A stretch of 64,000 bases of DNA from Parvibaculum sp046297875. Lineage in GTDB: Bacteria; Pseudomonadota; Alphaproteobacteria; Parvibaculales; Parvibaculaceae. Below are positions 36,634-45,360 of the stretch, piece after piece. The notes beneath the pieces are model-generated. The model was not told the DNA's origin, did not search any database, and saw only the letters and a program-made list of their open reading frames with translations. Numbering within the stretch: the stretch's first letter is position 1; each line of letters starts with the position of its first letter. The position numbers and the translations under genes were made by a program. Location of the stretch: contig NZ_JBKBHD010000001.1 in assembly GCF_046297875.1 (NCBI RefSeq), positions 2,909,707 through 2,973,706 of the forward strand, read 5' to 3'.

Positions 36634-38235
36634 CTATTCACTGCCACTTTCGAGTGCGCGCCGGACGCGGCGTAGAATGACGCGGCGGGCCTTGTCATCC
36701 GCAGCTCTTTCGAGCTCAGCGCCAATATCGAGCCAGAGCTCGGAAAGATCATTGTGCCAATCGGTCCGTCCGACGCTTTCGGGCTGAAGGCGTCGTGCGG
36801 CGGGGCGCTCGCGCGTAGCGGGTGTTTCAGCCAGCAGGTCCAGTTCGTCGTCGAGCGCAGGGGCAAATATCCGGTCGCCGTCGAGACCGAGCGCGGCGAG
36901 CCTCTCATGGAGCCCGGCAATGCCTTCATCCTCGCCATGCACAAGGATGATGCCTCGTTTCACCGGCCCGCGATCCGCCACCCAGCGGGCGAGCCCCGGG
37001 CCATCCGCGTGGCCGGAAAAAATATCGAGGGTGCGGATGCGGGCGCGGACTTTCACCTCTTCGCCCTGGATGCGCACGGCTTCCGCCCCGTTCTGCAATA
37101 TGCGGCCAAGGGTGCCTTCCGCCTGATAGCCGACCAGCAGCACGGTCGTATTCTGGCGCCAGAGGCGGTTTTTCAGATGGTGGCGGATACGGCCTGCATC
37201 GCACATACCGCTGGCGGCGACGACGATATGGCCGCCATCCATGCGCTCGATCATCATGCTTTCCTGAACGGACTCGGTGGTCCGCAGGAGCGGAGAGCGC
37301 ATGAGGTGCTTGAAGGTCTCCCCGTCCTCCAGCTCATCTGCATGGTCCATGAAGATTTCCGTCGCGCGGATGGCAAGTGGCGAGTCAAGAAAGATCGGCA
37401 CCTGGGGGATACGGCGCTTGTGCGCCAAAGCCAGCAGGTCGGACAGGAGCTCCTGCGTGCGCTCGACGGCGAATGAGGGAATGATGAGCGCGCCATTGTC
37501 CTTGAGCGCTTCGTTCACCTCCCTCGCCACGAGATCGCGCCGCTGCTCGAGCGACATGAGGCCGCGCTCCCGCGCGCCATAGGTCGCCTCGCAGATGATG
37601 TAGTCGAGGTCTTCCGGCGAATCCGGCGATGGGTGAAAGCTCGTCACATCGGGGCCGATATCGCCGGAGAAAAGCAGGCGAAGCGTATGCGGCTTGTCTC
37701 CATCGGCGCGCAGTTCAATCTCGACCGATGACGAGCCAAGAATATGTCCCGCATTCCAGAAACGCGCACGAACGCCCGGTGCAGGCTCCACCCATGCGCC
37801 ATAGACGACCGGGCTGAACATGCGCAACGTCGTCTCCACATCCGTCATGCCGTAAATGGGCGTGACCTCATCGCGGCCGCGCCGCGCATTTCGCCGGTTG
37901 AGCTGCTGGACTTCGGATTCCTGAATATGCGCAGAGTCCGGCAGCATGCAGGTAAGCAGATCGAAGGTGCCATGCGTGGCATAGATGGGGCCGGTGAAGC
38001 CATTTTTCACAAGCTTCGGCAGCAGCCCCGAATGGTCGATATGCGCGTGGCTCAGGAGAACGAAGTCGATCTCTTCGGGTCTGAAGGGGAAGTTCGCATA
38101 GTTCAGCGCCTTTAGCGTTTTCGAGCCCTGGAACATGCCGCAATCGACAAGGAATTTCGTCTTGCCCGCGCGCAGGAGGAAGCAGGAACCCGTGACCGTT
38201 CGGGCGGCACCATGAATATTCAGCGAAATCGTCAT
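36634..38235 (-). CDS. Beta-CASP metallo-beta-lactamase-fold RNA hydrolase
   Basis: A 533-residue cytosolic protein with a metallo-beta-lactamase domain (HxHxDH in LLSHAHIDHSG, further ligands in NAGHILGSS and LFSGDIG), a beta-CASP insertion and the RNA-metabolising C-terminal block with FSGHADGPGLARW and IILVHGEDEG. This places it in the RNase/CPSF-73-like family, which cleaves RNA as endo- or exonuclease. The N-terminus MTISLNIHGAARTVTGSC is typical of the YSH1-like bacterial group. It starts 7 bases after the PRPP-synthase-like stop, so these genes are cotranscribed. Substrate RNA is unknown. Confidence 0.9.
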   Translation of the reverse strand: MTISLNIHGAARTVTGSCFLLRAGKTKFLVDCGMFQGSKTLKALNYANFPFRPEEIDFVLLSHAHIDHSGLLPKLVKNGFTGPIYATHGTFDLLTCMLPDSAHIQESEVQQLNRRNARRGRDEVTPIYGMTDVETTLRMFSPVVYGAWVEPAPGVRARFWNAGHILGSSSVEIELRADGDKPHTLRLLFSGDIGPDVTSFHPSPDSPEDLDYIICEATYGARERGLMSLEQRRDLVAREVNEALKDNGALIIPSFAVERTQELLSDLLALAHKRRIPQVPIFLDSPLAIRATEIFMDHADELEDGETFKHLMRSPLLRTTESVQESMMIERMDGGHIVVAASGMCDAGRIRHHLKNRLWRQNTTVLLVGYQAEGTLGRILQNGAEAVRIQGEEVKVRARIRTLDIFSGHADGPGLARWVADRGPVKRGIILVHGEDEGIAGLHERLAALGLDGDRIFAPALDDELDLLAETPATRERPAARRLQPESVGRTDWHNDLSELWLDIGAELERAADDKARRVILRRVRRALESGSE

Positions 38236-38242
38236 TGATCTC

Positions 38243-39136
38243 TCACTTCACCTTTTCGACGCGAAGGGCATTCGCCAGCAGAGGCGCGAGGGAAATTTCA
38301 TTGGTCGGGTGCGGCACCGATGTCGTTGACCAGATGGACACCGCGCCCTCCTTGCGCAGGCGATGCTCCATTACATCGTCGAACAGTGCATGAGTGACGG
38401 CGAGGTGGATCGAGGCGGCGCCCTTCTCTTTCAATTTCGATATGGCCATCAAAACCGTGCCACCGCTCGACACAATGTCATCCAGCAACAGGACAGTCCG
38501 GCCCTTTACATCGCCGTGGGGGAATTCTATCTCGACCTTGCGATCGCCATGCCGCGTCTTGCGGCCGGCAATCGCCTCGGCGCCAAGTGCATCGCCGACA
38601 CGGCGGGCCCACTGGATCGACTCATCGTCGGGCCCCACCACCAGCACATCGGCGCCGAGCCCCCGCCCCTTTGCGAAATCTGCAATGGCATCGGCGGCGG
38701 TCAGGTTCTGCGCCTCGATATCCGGGAAAACTTCGTCTATGCGCGAAACACGATGAAGATGCGTGTCGACGGTGACGATGCGGTCGAAGCAGGACGAAAG
38801 GAATCGCGACATCGCCCGCTGGCTTACGGCTTCGCCTTCATGGAACGCCTTGTCCTGCCGCATGTAGCAGAGATAGGGCGCAACGAGGACGAGCCGGCCT
38901 GCACCGCCGCGGCGCAGCGCGTCCGACACGAACATCAGTTCGACGAGCTTCTCATTGGGCCGATCCAGCGGGCAGTAGACAATCGACGTTGCGGTGGCAC
39001 CCGGCGCCGTCACACGGGACTCGCCATCGGGAAAACGATGAACGCCGATTTCAGAAAGTGAAATGGAAAGCACCGCTGCGAGGCAGGCGGCGTGTTCTTT
39101 GCCATGCGCAAAGGTGAAAAGCGAAACGGCGCTCAC
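38243..39136 (-). CDS. prs: Ribose-phosphate pyrophosphokinase-like protein
   Basis: PRPP synthase family, forming phosphoribosyl pyrophosphate from ribose 5-phosphate and ATP. The 297-residue protein has the flexible ATP-binding region around PYLCYMRQDKAF, the metal-binding VDTHLHRVS segment and the PRPP loop VLLLDDIVSSGGTV. It is shorter than canonical Prs (about 310-315) and lies in an operon with a phosphorylase, so it is probably a divergent paralogue rather than the housekeeping enzyme. The start is GTG 39136, overlapping the phosphorylase stop as GTGA. Confidence 0.88.
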   Translation of the reverse strand: MSAVSLFTFAHGKEHAACLAAVLSISLSEIGVHRFPDGESRVTAPGATATSIVYCPLDRPNEKLVELMFVSDALRRGGAGRLVLVAPYLCYMRQDKAFHEGEAVSQRAMSRFLSSCFDRIVTVDTHLHRVSRIDEVFPDIEAQNLTAADAIADFAKGRGLGADVLVVGPDDESIQWARRVGDALGAEAIAGRKTRHGDRKVEIEFPHGDVKGRTVLLLDDIVSSGGTVLMAISKLKEKGAASIHLAVTHALFDDVMEHRLRKEGAVSIWSTTSVPHPTNEISLAPLLANALRVEKVK

Positions 39137-40650
39137 TTTGCACCACCGCTTTTTGCCCCGGGGCTCGCAAGCGCAAAGCCATTGATTTCCTTCGCGGCGT
39201 CGACCGCAAAGTGGAAATGGGATTCACCGGCTGAATAGATGCGGTAGAGAGGTTCGCCTGCCTCTACCCGGTCGCCGATCCGCTTCAGCATGAGGAGACC
39301 TGCGCCACGATCGAGCGGTGCACCTGCCAGACGCGCAAGCTGGGCGATGCGGAAGCAATCGATGGAGGCGACCACACCATCGGCATTCGCGCAAATGTCG
39401 GCCGTAAGGGGGCCGGGCTTCGGCGCCACAGGCGCCCTTCCCTGTGCATCGATTATCTTGTTCATCGATTCAAGCGCGACACCGCTTTCCAGCAATTGTC
39501 TTGCGCGCTCATAGCCACCGCCTCCACGGACCGCCGGGTCCGCCTCTATCACGCGGCCTGCCAGATGAAGCGACTTTTCCCGCAAATCCTTCGGCGCTGC
39601 CGGATCATTGGCAAGCACTGCCATCACGTCCTGGGCTTCGAGAACCGGACCGACACCGCGGCCAATCGGCTGGGCACCGTCGGTAACGAGAATATCGACA
39701 TGGATTTTCATGGCGTCGGCCACGAACTCGAACAGCTTGCGCAGGCGCATCGCCTCCATCGCATCGCGCACCTTCGCAGACGGACCAACCGGCAGATCGA
39801 TCACCAGATGGGTCGAGCCTGCCGCTTTCTTCTTCGACATGATGGAGGCAACCATCTGCTCGCGCGTATCGAGGTTGAGCGGGCGCTCGACGCCGATGAG
39901 AATATCGTCGGCAGGAGAAAGATTCACATGACCGCCCCAGACGAGGCAGCCATTGCACTCCTCAACCACGGATTTCATCTCATCCATCGACAGATCGACG
40001 CGAGCGAGCACCTCCATCGTGTCCGCCGTGCCTGCCGGCGAGGTGATCGCACGAGAAGATGTCTTTGGCATGGTGAGACCATGCGCCGCGACGATAGGCA
40101 CAACGACCATCGTCGTCCGGTTACCGGGAATGCCGCCGATGCAATGCTTGTCGACCACGACCGGCGCGTTCCACGTCATGTGATTGCCGACATCGGCCAT
40201 CGCAAAGGTCATGTGGAGCAGTTCATCTGTCGTGAGAAAGCCCGCGCAGGCAACGAGGAAGGCGGCGATCTCCATGTCGGAATAGCGATAGCCGACAATG
40301 TCATGGATAATGGATTCGATCTGATAGCGGTCGAGCGTCTCGCCGACGATCTTGGCGCGCACATGATCGAGGCTCTGCGGGCTGCGCGCGGGCGCTATCG
40401 TCACTGTCCCGCCCTCCTTCACATCGAGGCGGCGAAAGGCAGGTTCCGTCAGTCCGATTTCATCCGGGCCGACCATCGACGGATCGCTGCAGATGTCGAG
40501 GCTGGCGATGATGGAATGGCCGTTATTGTGAATCTCCAGCCGCTTGAAGGCCTGAAAAGCCTCCGGGCGGAGCGCAATGCAATTCGAGGCGAGTACGGCC
40601 ACATTTTCCCGCAGCGTATCGAGCGGGATGCGGCGTATCCTGAGCATCAT
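39133..40650 (-). CDS. Thymidine/AMP phosphorylase family protein (family 2)
   Basis: Nucleoside or nucleotide phosphorylase with an extra N-terminal domain of about 85 residues, as in archaeal AMP phosphorylase. The 505-residue protein has the helical domain at about 95-160, the phosphate-binding block KHCIGGIPGNRTTM, SSRAITSPAGTADTMEVL, and the C-terminal pyrimidine-phosphorylase domain. Archaeal members convert nucleoside monophosphates to ribose 1,5-bisphosphate; bacterial family-2 members are usually annotated as thymidine phosphorylase. An alternative ATG is one codon downstream. It is coupled with the PRPP-synthase-like gene and lies 15 bases after the amidohydrolase. Confidence 0.87.
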   Translation of the reverse strand: MMLRIRRIPLDTLRENVAVLASNCIALRPEAFQAFKRLEIHNNGHSIIASLDICSDPSMVGPDEIGLTEPAFRRLDVKEGGTVTIAPARSPQSLDHVRAKIVGETLDRYQIESIIHDIVGYRYSDMEIAAFLVACAGFLTTDELLHMTFAMADVGNHMTWNAPVVVDKHCIGGIPGNRTTMVVVPIVAAHGLTMPKTSSRAITSPAGTADTMEVLARVDLSMDEMKSVVEECNGCLVWGGHVNLSPADDILIGVERPLNLDTREQMVASIMSKKKAAGSTHLVIDLPVGPSAKVRDAMEAMRLRKLFEFVADAMKIHVDILVTDGAQPIGRGVGPVLEAQDVMAVLANDPAAPKDLREKSLHLAGRVIEADPAVRGGGGYERARQLLESGVALESMNKIIDAQGRAPVAPKPGPLTADICANADGVVASIDCFRIAQLARLAGAPLDRGAGLLMLKRIGDRVEAGEPLYRIYSAGESHFHFAVDAAKEINGFALASPGAKSGGAK

Positions 40651-40665
40651 CGGCTTTCGACTTCC

Positions 40666-42546
40666 TTATGCACGATAGATTGTCTCGCCGCGTTTGATCG
40701 TTTCGGCGATTGTGAGATTGCGCAGTTCGTCGGCATCAATGTTGACCGGATCTTGCTCGGTAATGACGAGATCGGCGAGCTTTCCTGCTTCGATGGAGCC
40801 CTTGATGTCATCCTCGAAGTGCTGATAGGCGGCATCGATGGTGATCCCGCGCAAGGCCTCTTCGGCGGATATACGCTGTTCCTCACCCAGCACCCTGCCG
40901 CTTCGCGTCCTACGATTGACGGCGGACCAGAGCAACATTCGGCAATCGGAGGGAACGACCGGCGAGTCATTGTGGAGCGAGTAGCGCATGCCCCGGTCGA
41001 TGGTGGTGCGGACGGGGCTGATGCGCGACGCGCGCTCAGCGCCCAGAACCGAGTCCCGGTGCCAGTCGCCCCAGTAAAAGGTATGCGTGACGAAATAGGA
41101 CGGCATGACGCCGAGCCGCGCCATGTCGTCAAGCTGATCTTCCCGCAACGTCTGTGCGTGGATGACTGTGGCGCGACGGTCACCTGCACCATGTTTTTTC
41201 GTTGCCTTGTCGATGGCAGCGATGAACTGGTCTGCTGCCGCATCGCCATTGCAATGGGCATAGACCTGCCAGCCACGGGCAAAGGCGTCATCGACCATGT
41301 TGGCCGCCGCTTCGTCATCGACAATGCGGTAGCCGCTATAATTCTTGTCGAAACCGGGCGGCACGACTTCATAGGGCTTCGTGAGCCATGCGGTCTTCGC
41401 CTGAGGCGAGCCGTCCAGCATCATCTTGATGCCGCCCACCTTGACGCCGTTATAGTCGCGCTGCATTTCGATATCGCCACGCGCCAGATCCTCGATATGG
41501 GTGAAGAAGGGATAGGCGACGACGTCGATCCTTAGCCTGTCGCGTTCGGCGGCAAGCGAGAGAAGCTCGAAATCCGGGCGCCGCGTTGCGCCATCCTGCG
41601 CCGTGGTAATACCCCAGGCGGCGTAACGGTTCTGAACCTCGTCGAGCAGATCGAGAAGTTCTTCGCGCGAGGCTTGCGGCAGGCGCGGCATGGCAAGCGT
41701 GATCGCGCCTTCTTCCAATATGCCATTCGGCTCGCGCGTGCCCGGCCAGCGGCGGATGACGCCGCCCTTCGGATCGGGTGTATCGGCATTGATGCCGAGC
41801 AGCGACAGGGCGGCGGAGTTCACCACGACGACGTGAAGCGAGGCGTGATAGGCAAGCACAGGCTGATCCGTGGATACTTCGTCGAGATCGGCTCGGGTCA
41901 AGGCCCGTTTTTCAGCGAGAAGTGAATCGTCATACATCGCGCCGAGAATCCAGCCGCCTCGCCCGCCCCCCGTCCGCTCGCGGAACTTGCGAAGCTCGGA
42001 CTTGATATCTTCGATGCTGCGAATGGGACCGGCCGGTTCCGGCGCGAGGTTCTGAAAGCCCATCAGCAGTGCCGTCATCGAGATATGGCCGTGGCAATCG
42101 ATGAAACCCGGCAGCATGGTGCGGCCCTCAAGGTCGACGAGCTTTGCATCGCGCCCGGCGCGTGCCGCCACGTCCGCCTCGCTGCCGACCGCGACGATGC
42201 GCCCACCTGAAACGGCGACGGCTTCAGCCAGAGGCGCCGAAGCGCCTATGGTGCGGATCGTGCCGCCGCGATAGACGGTGACGCCCGCTGCCGCGTCGAG
42301 GCGTGCGCGCCGTGTATCGACATTGGCGATCGCGGGCGCGGAAAAGGCGAGCGCCGTGGCAAGGCCACCTGCCGCCGCATCCTTCCTGCCGCCGAGCAGC
42401 GCGAGGCCGGCTGCCGTCAACGCCGCCCCTGCGCCGAAAAATCCACGCCGGCTCAAGCCTGGATGGCGAAGCTGATAGGCCTCCCAGATATAGGGAGAGC
42501 AGCAGGGGCAACCGCTTTCATGCGTTTCCGGCCTGTTATGCGGCAT
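40666..42546 (-). CDS. Exported YtcJ-like amidohydrolase
   Basis: Amidohydrolase-3 family metal-dependent hydrolase of 626 residues. A Cys-containing N-terminal stretch (SGCPCCSPY) precedes a twin-arginine signal, SRRGFFGAGAALTAAG, so it is probably folded in the cytoplasm and exported or anchored. The composite TIM-barrel domain shows PGFIDCHGHIS (metal ligands), YAHCNGDAAADQF and the closing IEAGKLADLVI. Substrate is unknown; YtcJ-type proteins act on formamides or N-acyl compounds. It is on the same strand as the phosphorylase operon with a short gap, but its function need not be connected. Confidence 0.86.
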   Translation of the reverse strand: MPHNRPETHESGCPCCSPYIWEAYQLRHPGLSRRGFFGAGAALTAAGLALLGGRKDAAAGGLATALAFSAPAIANVDTRRARLDAAAGVTVYRGGTIRTIGASAPLAEAVAVSGGRIVAVGSEADVAARAGRDAKLVDLEGRTMLPGFIDCHGHISMTALLMGFQNLAPEPAGPIRSIEDIKSELRKFRERTGGGRGGWILGAMYDDSLLAEKRALTRADLDEVSTDQPVLAYHASLHVVVVNSAALSLLGINADTPDPKGGVIRRWPGTREPNGILEEGAITLAMPRLPQASREELLDLLDEVQNRYAAWGITTAQDGATRRPDFELLSLAAERDRLRIDVVAYPFFTHIEDLARGDIEMQRDYNGVKVGGIKMMLDGSPQAKTAWLTKPYEVVPPGFDKNYSGYRIVDDEAAANMVDDAFARGWQVYAHCNGDAAADQFIAAIDKATKKHGAGDRRATVIHAQTLREDQLDDMARLGVMPSYFVTHTFYWGDWHRDSVLGAERASRISPVRTTIDRGMRYSLHNDSPVVPSDCRMLLWSAVNRRTRSGRVLGEEQRISAEEALRGITIDAAYQHFEDDIKGSIEAGKLADLVITEQDPVNIDADELRNLTIAETIKRGETIYRA

Positions 42547-42560
42547 GTCTCGCCTCCCCC

Positions 42561-43367
42561 TCAGCGTCCTGTGAAATTCGGCTTGCGCTTTTCGAGGAAA
42601 GCGGCGACTGCCTCCCGGTGATCCTCGCTGGTGGATGCGAGCGCGAACTGGTCGGCATCCATGAAGGTGGAGACTGCATTCAGCGCCGTCGCCGCATTGG
42701 TGATGCCGCGCTTTGCCATGCGGATCGCGACGGGCGGCAGGGCGGCCACCTTCTCCGCCCAGCGGCGCGCCGTTTCAAGCGCCTTGCCATCGTCGCAAAT
42801 CTCGTCGGCAAGACCCCATTGCTCGGCCTTCGCGGCATCGACCTTTTCGCCAAATATTGTGAGCTGTTTTGCGCGCGACGGCCCGATCAGGTTCACCATG
42901 CGCGGCTGGGTGTGCCAGCTCATGTTCATGCCGAGCGGAATTTCCGGCAGGCGGAAATGCGCACCGCGGCCCATGATACGGAAGTCGCAGGCCACGGCAA
43001 GCGCCACGCCGCCGCCGATACAGAAGCCTTCAATGGCGGCAATCGTCACCTGATCGAGCGCCTCCCAAGCGTCGCACATGTCGGGGCCGGCGCGCAGCAT
43101 CTCCCGGCGCTCAAGCAGCGACGCTTCGGCGCGCTGACGCATGGCGGGATCGGCAAGATCGGCGCCGCCGGTGAACGCATTGCCGCCCGTGAGCACGATG
43201 GCGCTCGAACTCACATCGTCGCGCAGCGCCCGGGCAGCCGTTGTGAGGTCTCGCAAAAGCTGCACGGAAAGCGCATTTACACGGTCACCGCGGTCGAAGC
43301 GCAATGTCGCAACGCGACCCTCGCGTTCAATGGTGATGAAATCACCGATCTTTTCGCTGACGGACAT
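42561..43367 (-). CDS. Enoyl-CoA hydratase/isomerase family protein
   Basis: Crotonase-fold enzyme, 268 residues, cytosolic. Visible family blocks are the oxyanion-hole segments GGNAFTGGADL and AIEGFCIGGGVALAVACDFRI and the later substrate loop LPEIPLGMNM. The catalytic Glu pair of true hydratases is not clearly complete: the second position falls in IPLGMNM, so isomerase or another acyl-CoA reaction is possible. It lies 14 bases upstream of the amidohydrolase on the same strand. It probably acts in beta-oxidation or acyl-CoA degradation. Confidence 0.87.
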   Translation of the reverse strand: MSVSEKIGDFITIEREGRVATLRFDRGDRVNALSVQLLRDLTTAARALRDDVSSSAIVLTGGNAFTGGADLADPAMRQRAEASLLERREMLRAGPDMCDAWEALDQVTIAAIEGFCIGGGVALAVACDFRIMGRGAHFRLPEIPLGMNMSWHTQPRMVNLIGPSRAKQLTIFGEKVDAAKAEQWGLADEICDDGKALETARRWAEKVAALPPVAIRMAKRGITNAATALNAVSTFMDADQFALASTSEDHREAVAAFLEKRKPNFTGR

Positions 43368-43471
43368 GCCCCCTCCTTGCGGCTGACGCGGCTTCTGCAG
43401 GCCGCTTTGCTAAGGGAATGATGGCGTCCCGGCGGCGGAAAGCCCAGTGTTTTCCTGTCGCAGGCAAAGGA

Positions 43472-43498
43472 AAGGCGGCGCAATCGCTGCGCCGCCTT
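43472..43498 (-). terminator. Rho-independent terminator of the Gln-rich gene
   Basis: An 11-bp perfect stem (AAGGCGGCGCA with TGCGCCGCCTT) around a 5-base loop lies 19 bases after the stop. On the minus strand it is followed by TCCTTTG, a short T-rich stretch. Confidence 0.65.
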
Positions 43499-43517
43499 CA
43501 AGGCCAGGAAAGTCCGG

Positions 43518-45187
43518 TCAGCTATTGGCCACTTGCCATGAGCCATCCGGCTGGCGGCAGGCATAGCCATAGGCCTGTTCGGCGCGGCCGCCGATCGTCA
43601 CGACCGTCTGATATTCGCGGCAATACTGGCCGGGATGGGGCTCCCAAGTGCGTAGCGGCGTAACTTCGTAGCCATAACCACTATGCGGGTCCTGCCAATA
43701 GACGGGCTGATTCGACGGCACATATTCGAGCACGTCGCCGACGCAGGCCTGATTGGTGGAGTCGACCAAACTGCCGATGACACCGCCGAGCACGGCGCCG
43801 ATGAGGGCGCCGCCAATGACGGGGCCGGCGCCGCGGCCCTTGTCAGCACCGATGACACCACCGAGAACAGCACCAATTGCGGCGCCGACAGCATCGCTGT
43901 TGCAGGCCGAATAGCGGTGGCCATAACCGTAGCTGTCATAGCGATAGACCGAATCGTAACCGGCATAGGGGCCGCTGTAATAGTAGTCGCTGTAGCTGTA
44001 GCCCGACACGTGATGCACATAGACCGGCTGCGGAATCGTGACGTAGTAGTTGACGTTCCTGTAAACGATGATGGGGCCGTGCGAATGCGGCTTGCGGCTG
44101 CCATGCCAGCCATACCACGGGCGATCCGCATAGACGGGCTTGTAGGGCCGCGTGTATTGCGTCTGGTTCTGGATGTGGCGCCGTTCATTTGAGCCACGCC
44201 ACGCCGTATTGCGATTGATCTGCGCGACCTGCTGGTGACTGTCATGGCGTTGCCGGTCGCGCGGCTGATCGCTGTAGCGTTGAACCGGCTGCTGATGGCG
44301 CTGCTGATTCTGCTGCTGGGCTTGCCGCAGCTGCCAGTCCTGCTGCTGGTCGCTCTGACGCTGCACCTGCTGCTGATAGCGCTTGCGATCCTGCTGCTGG
44401 GCTTGCCGCAACTGCCAGTCCTGCTGCTGGTCGCTCTGACGCTGCACCTGCTGCTGATAGCGCTTGCGATCCTGCTGTGCCGCCTGCTGCTGGTGCCGTT
44501 GCCGCTCGTTCNNNNNNNNNNNNNNNNNNNNNNNNNNNNNNNNNNNNNNNNNNNNNNNNNNNNNNNNNNNNNNNNNNNNNNNNNNNNNNNNNNNNNNNNN
44601 NNNNNNNNNNNCTGCTGCTGGGCTTGCCGCAACTGCCAGTCCTGCTGCTGGTCGCTCTGACGCTGCACCTGCTGCTGATAGCGCTTGCGATCCTGCTGTG
44701 CCGCCTGCTGCTGGTGCCGTTGCCGCTCGTTCTGCTGAACCTGCTGCTGGCGTTGACGATCCGCCTGCTCCGACTGGCGACGCTGCATATCCTGCTGCTG
44801 CGTCCGCTGCACCTCCTGGCGCTGGATCTGCGGCTGGCGCGCGCCATCGCGTTGCTGATATTCGCGCTGCCGTTCGGCCTGCTGCGGCTGAGGACGCTGG
44901 CGTTCTTGCGGCTGCGCCTGCCGATTTTGCCAGTCGCGTTGCTGGGGCGCGCGCTGCATGTCTGCCTCCGGCTGGCGCGGCGGCTGCTGGCGCTGCTGTT
45001 CCGGGCGCTGCTGCTGACGCTGCTGGATGTGCTGCTCCGGCCGCTCGCCACCCCTGCCATATTCACGGCCGTCTTCCCTTCCGCCACCCCGGCCATCCCA
45101 GGACTGCGCACCGGCGGGCGCCGCAAGGCCAAGGCAAAGCACTGTGGCAAGAGAAAGTCTGATCGAACGTGCGAATTTCTGCGCCAT
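43518..45187 (-). CDS. Secreted Gln-rich repeat protein with glycine-zipper domain (interrupted by assembly gap)
   Basis: The gene starts at 45187 with a signal peptide (SLATVLCLGLAAPAGAQS), continues as a long Gln/Arg-rich coil with repeats of 27 residues (DRKRYQQQVQRQSDQQQDWQ...), then a Tyr/His/Ser-rich region, a glycine-zipper of the 17-kDa antigen type (AVGAAIGAVLGGVIGADKG and a second copy) and a C-terminal domain ending WQVANS. The gap of 100 N puts the two parts in different frames. The sequences on both sides (44391-44511 and 44612-44732) are identical; merging them as one copy restores one frame of 482 residues. It is probably periplasmic or outer-membrane associated. Function is not known. 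Confidence 0.75.
44310..44692 (-). repeat. 81-bp tandem repeat (27 residues) in the Gln-rich gene
   Basis: Copies lie at 44310-44390 and 44391-44471 in tandem, and at 44612-44692 beyond the N run. They are nearly identical (one visible difference, GCAGCTG versus GCAACTG). The repeat length is a multiple of three, so copy number can change without loss of frame. A diverged copy follows at the protein level (NQQRHQQPVQRYSDQ). Confidence 0.85.
44512..44611. other. Assembly gap of 100 N
   Basis: Exactly 100 N, the usual placeholder for a gap of unknown length. The 121 bases left of the gap are identical to the 121 bases right of it, so the two contig ends probably overlap or flank additional repeat copies. 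Confidence 0.97.
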
Positions 45188-45360
45188 GAGGCGCCTCCCT
45201 TCAGCAAAAAGGCCGGATTCGGCCCTGCAGAGGGAGTTTTTCACCGCGAAGCTGAACGCTGCGTGAACCGTTTGTTAATCTATGCGGCAAAGCGCCGGTT
45301 GCGTTTCCGGCGCAATAGCCGCACATCCGGGGCACGATCCGCGCATGAGAAGGAAGCAAA

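Noticed and set aside
39496..41535. Open frame of 679 codons on the plus strand opposite the phosphorylase and amidohydrolase genes
   Set aside because: It spans two clear minus-strand genes and their junction, and shows low-complexity antisense composition.
44310..44732. Repeats as a CRISPR array
   Set aside because: Units are adjacent without unique spacers, their length is a multiple of three and they encode a regular Gln-rich peptide; no cas genes are present.
45292..45313. GCGCCGG/CCGGCGC hairpin upstream of glutamate dehydrogenase
   Set aside because: It lies between two divergent genes, where no terminator is needed, and has no T-tract; no specific role can be supported.
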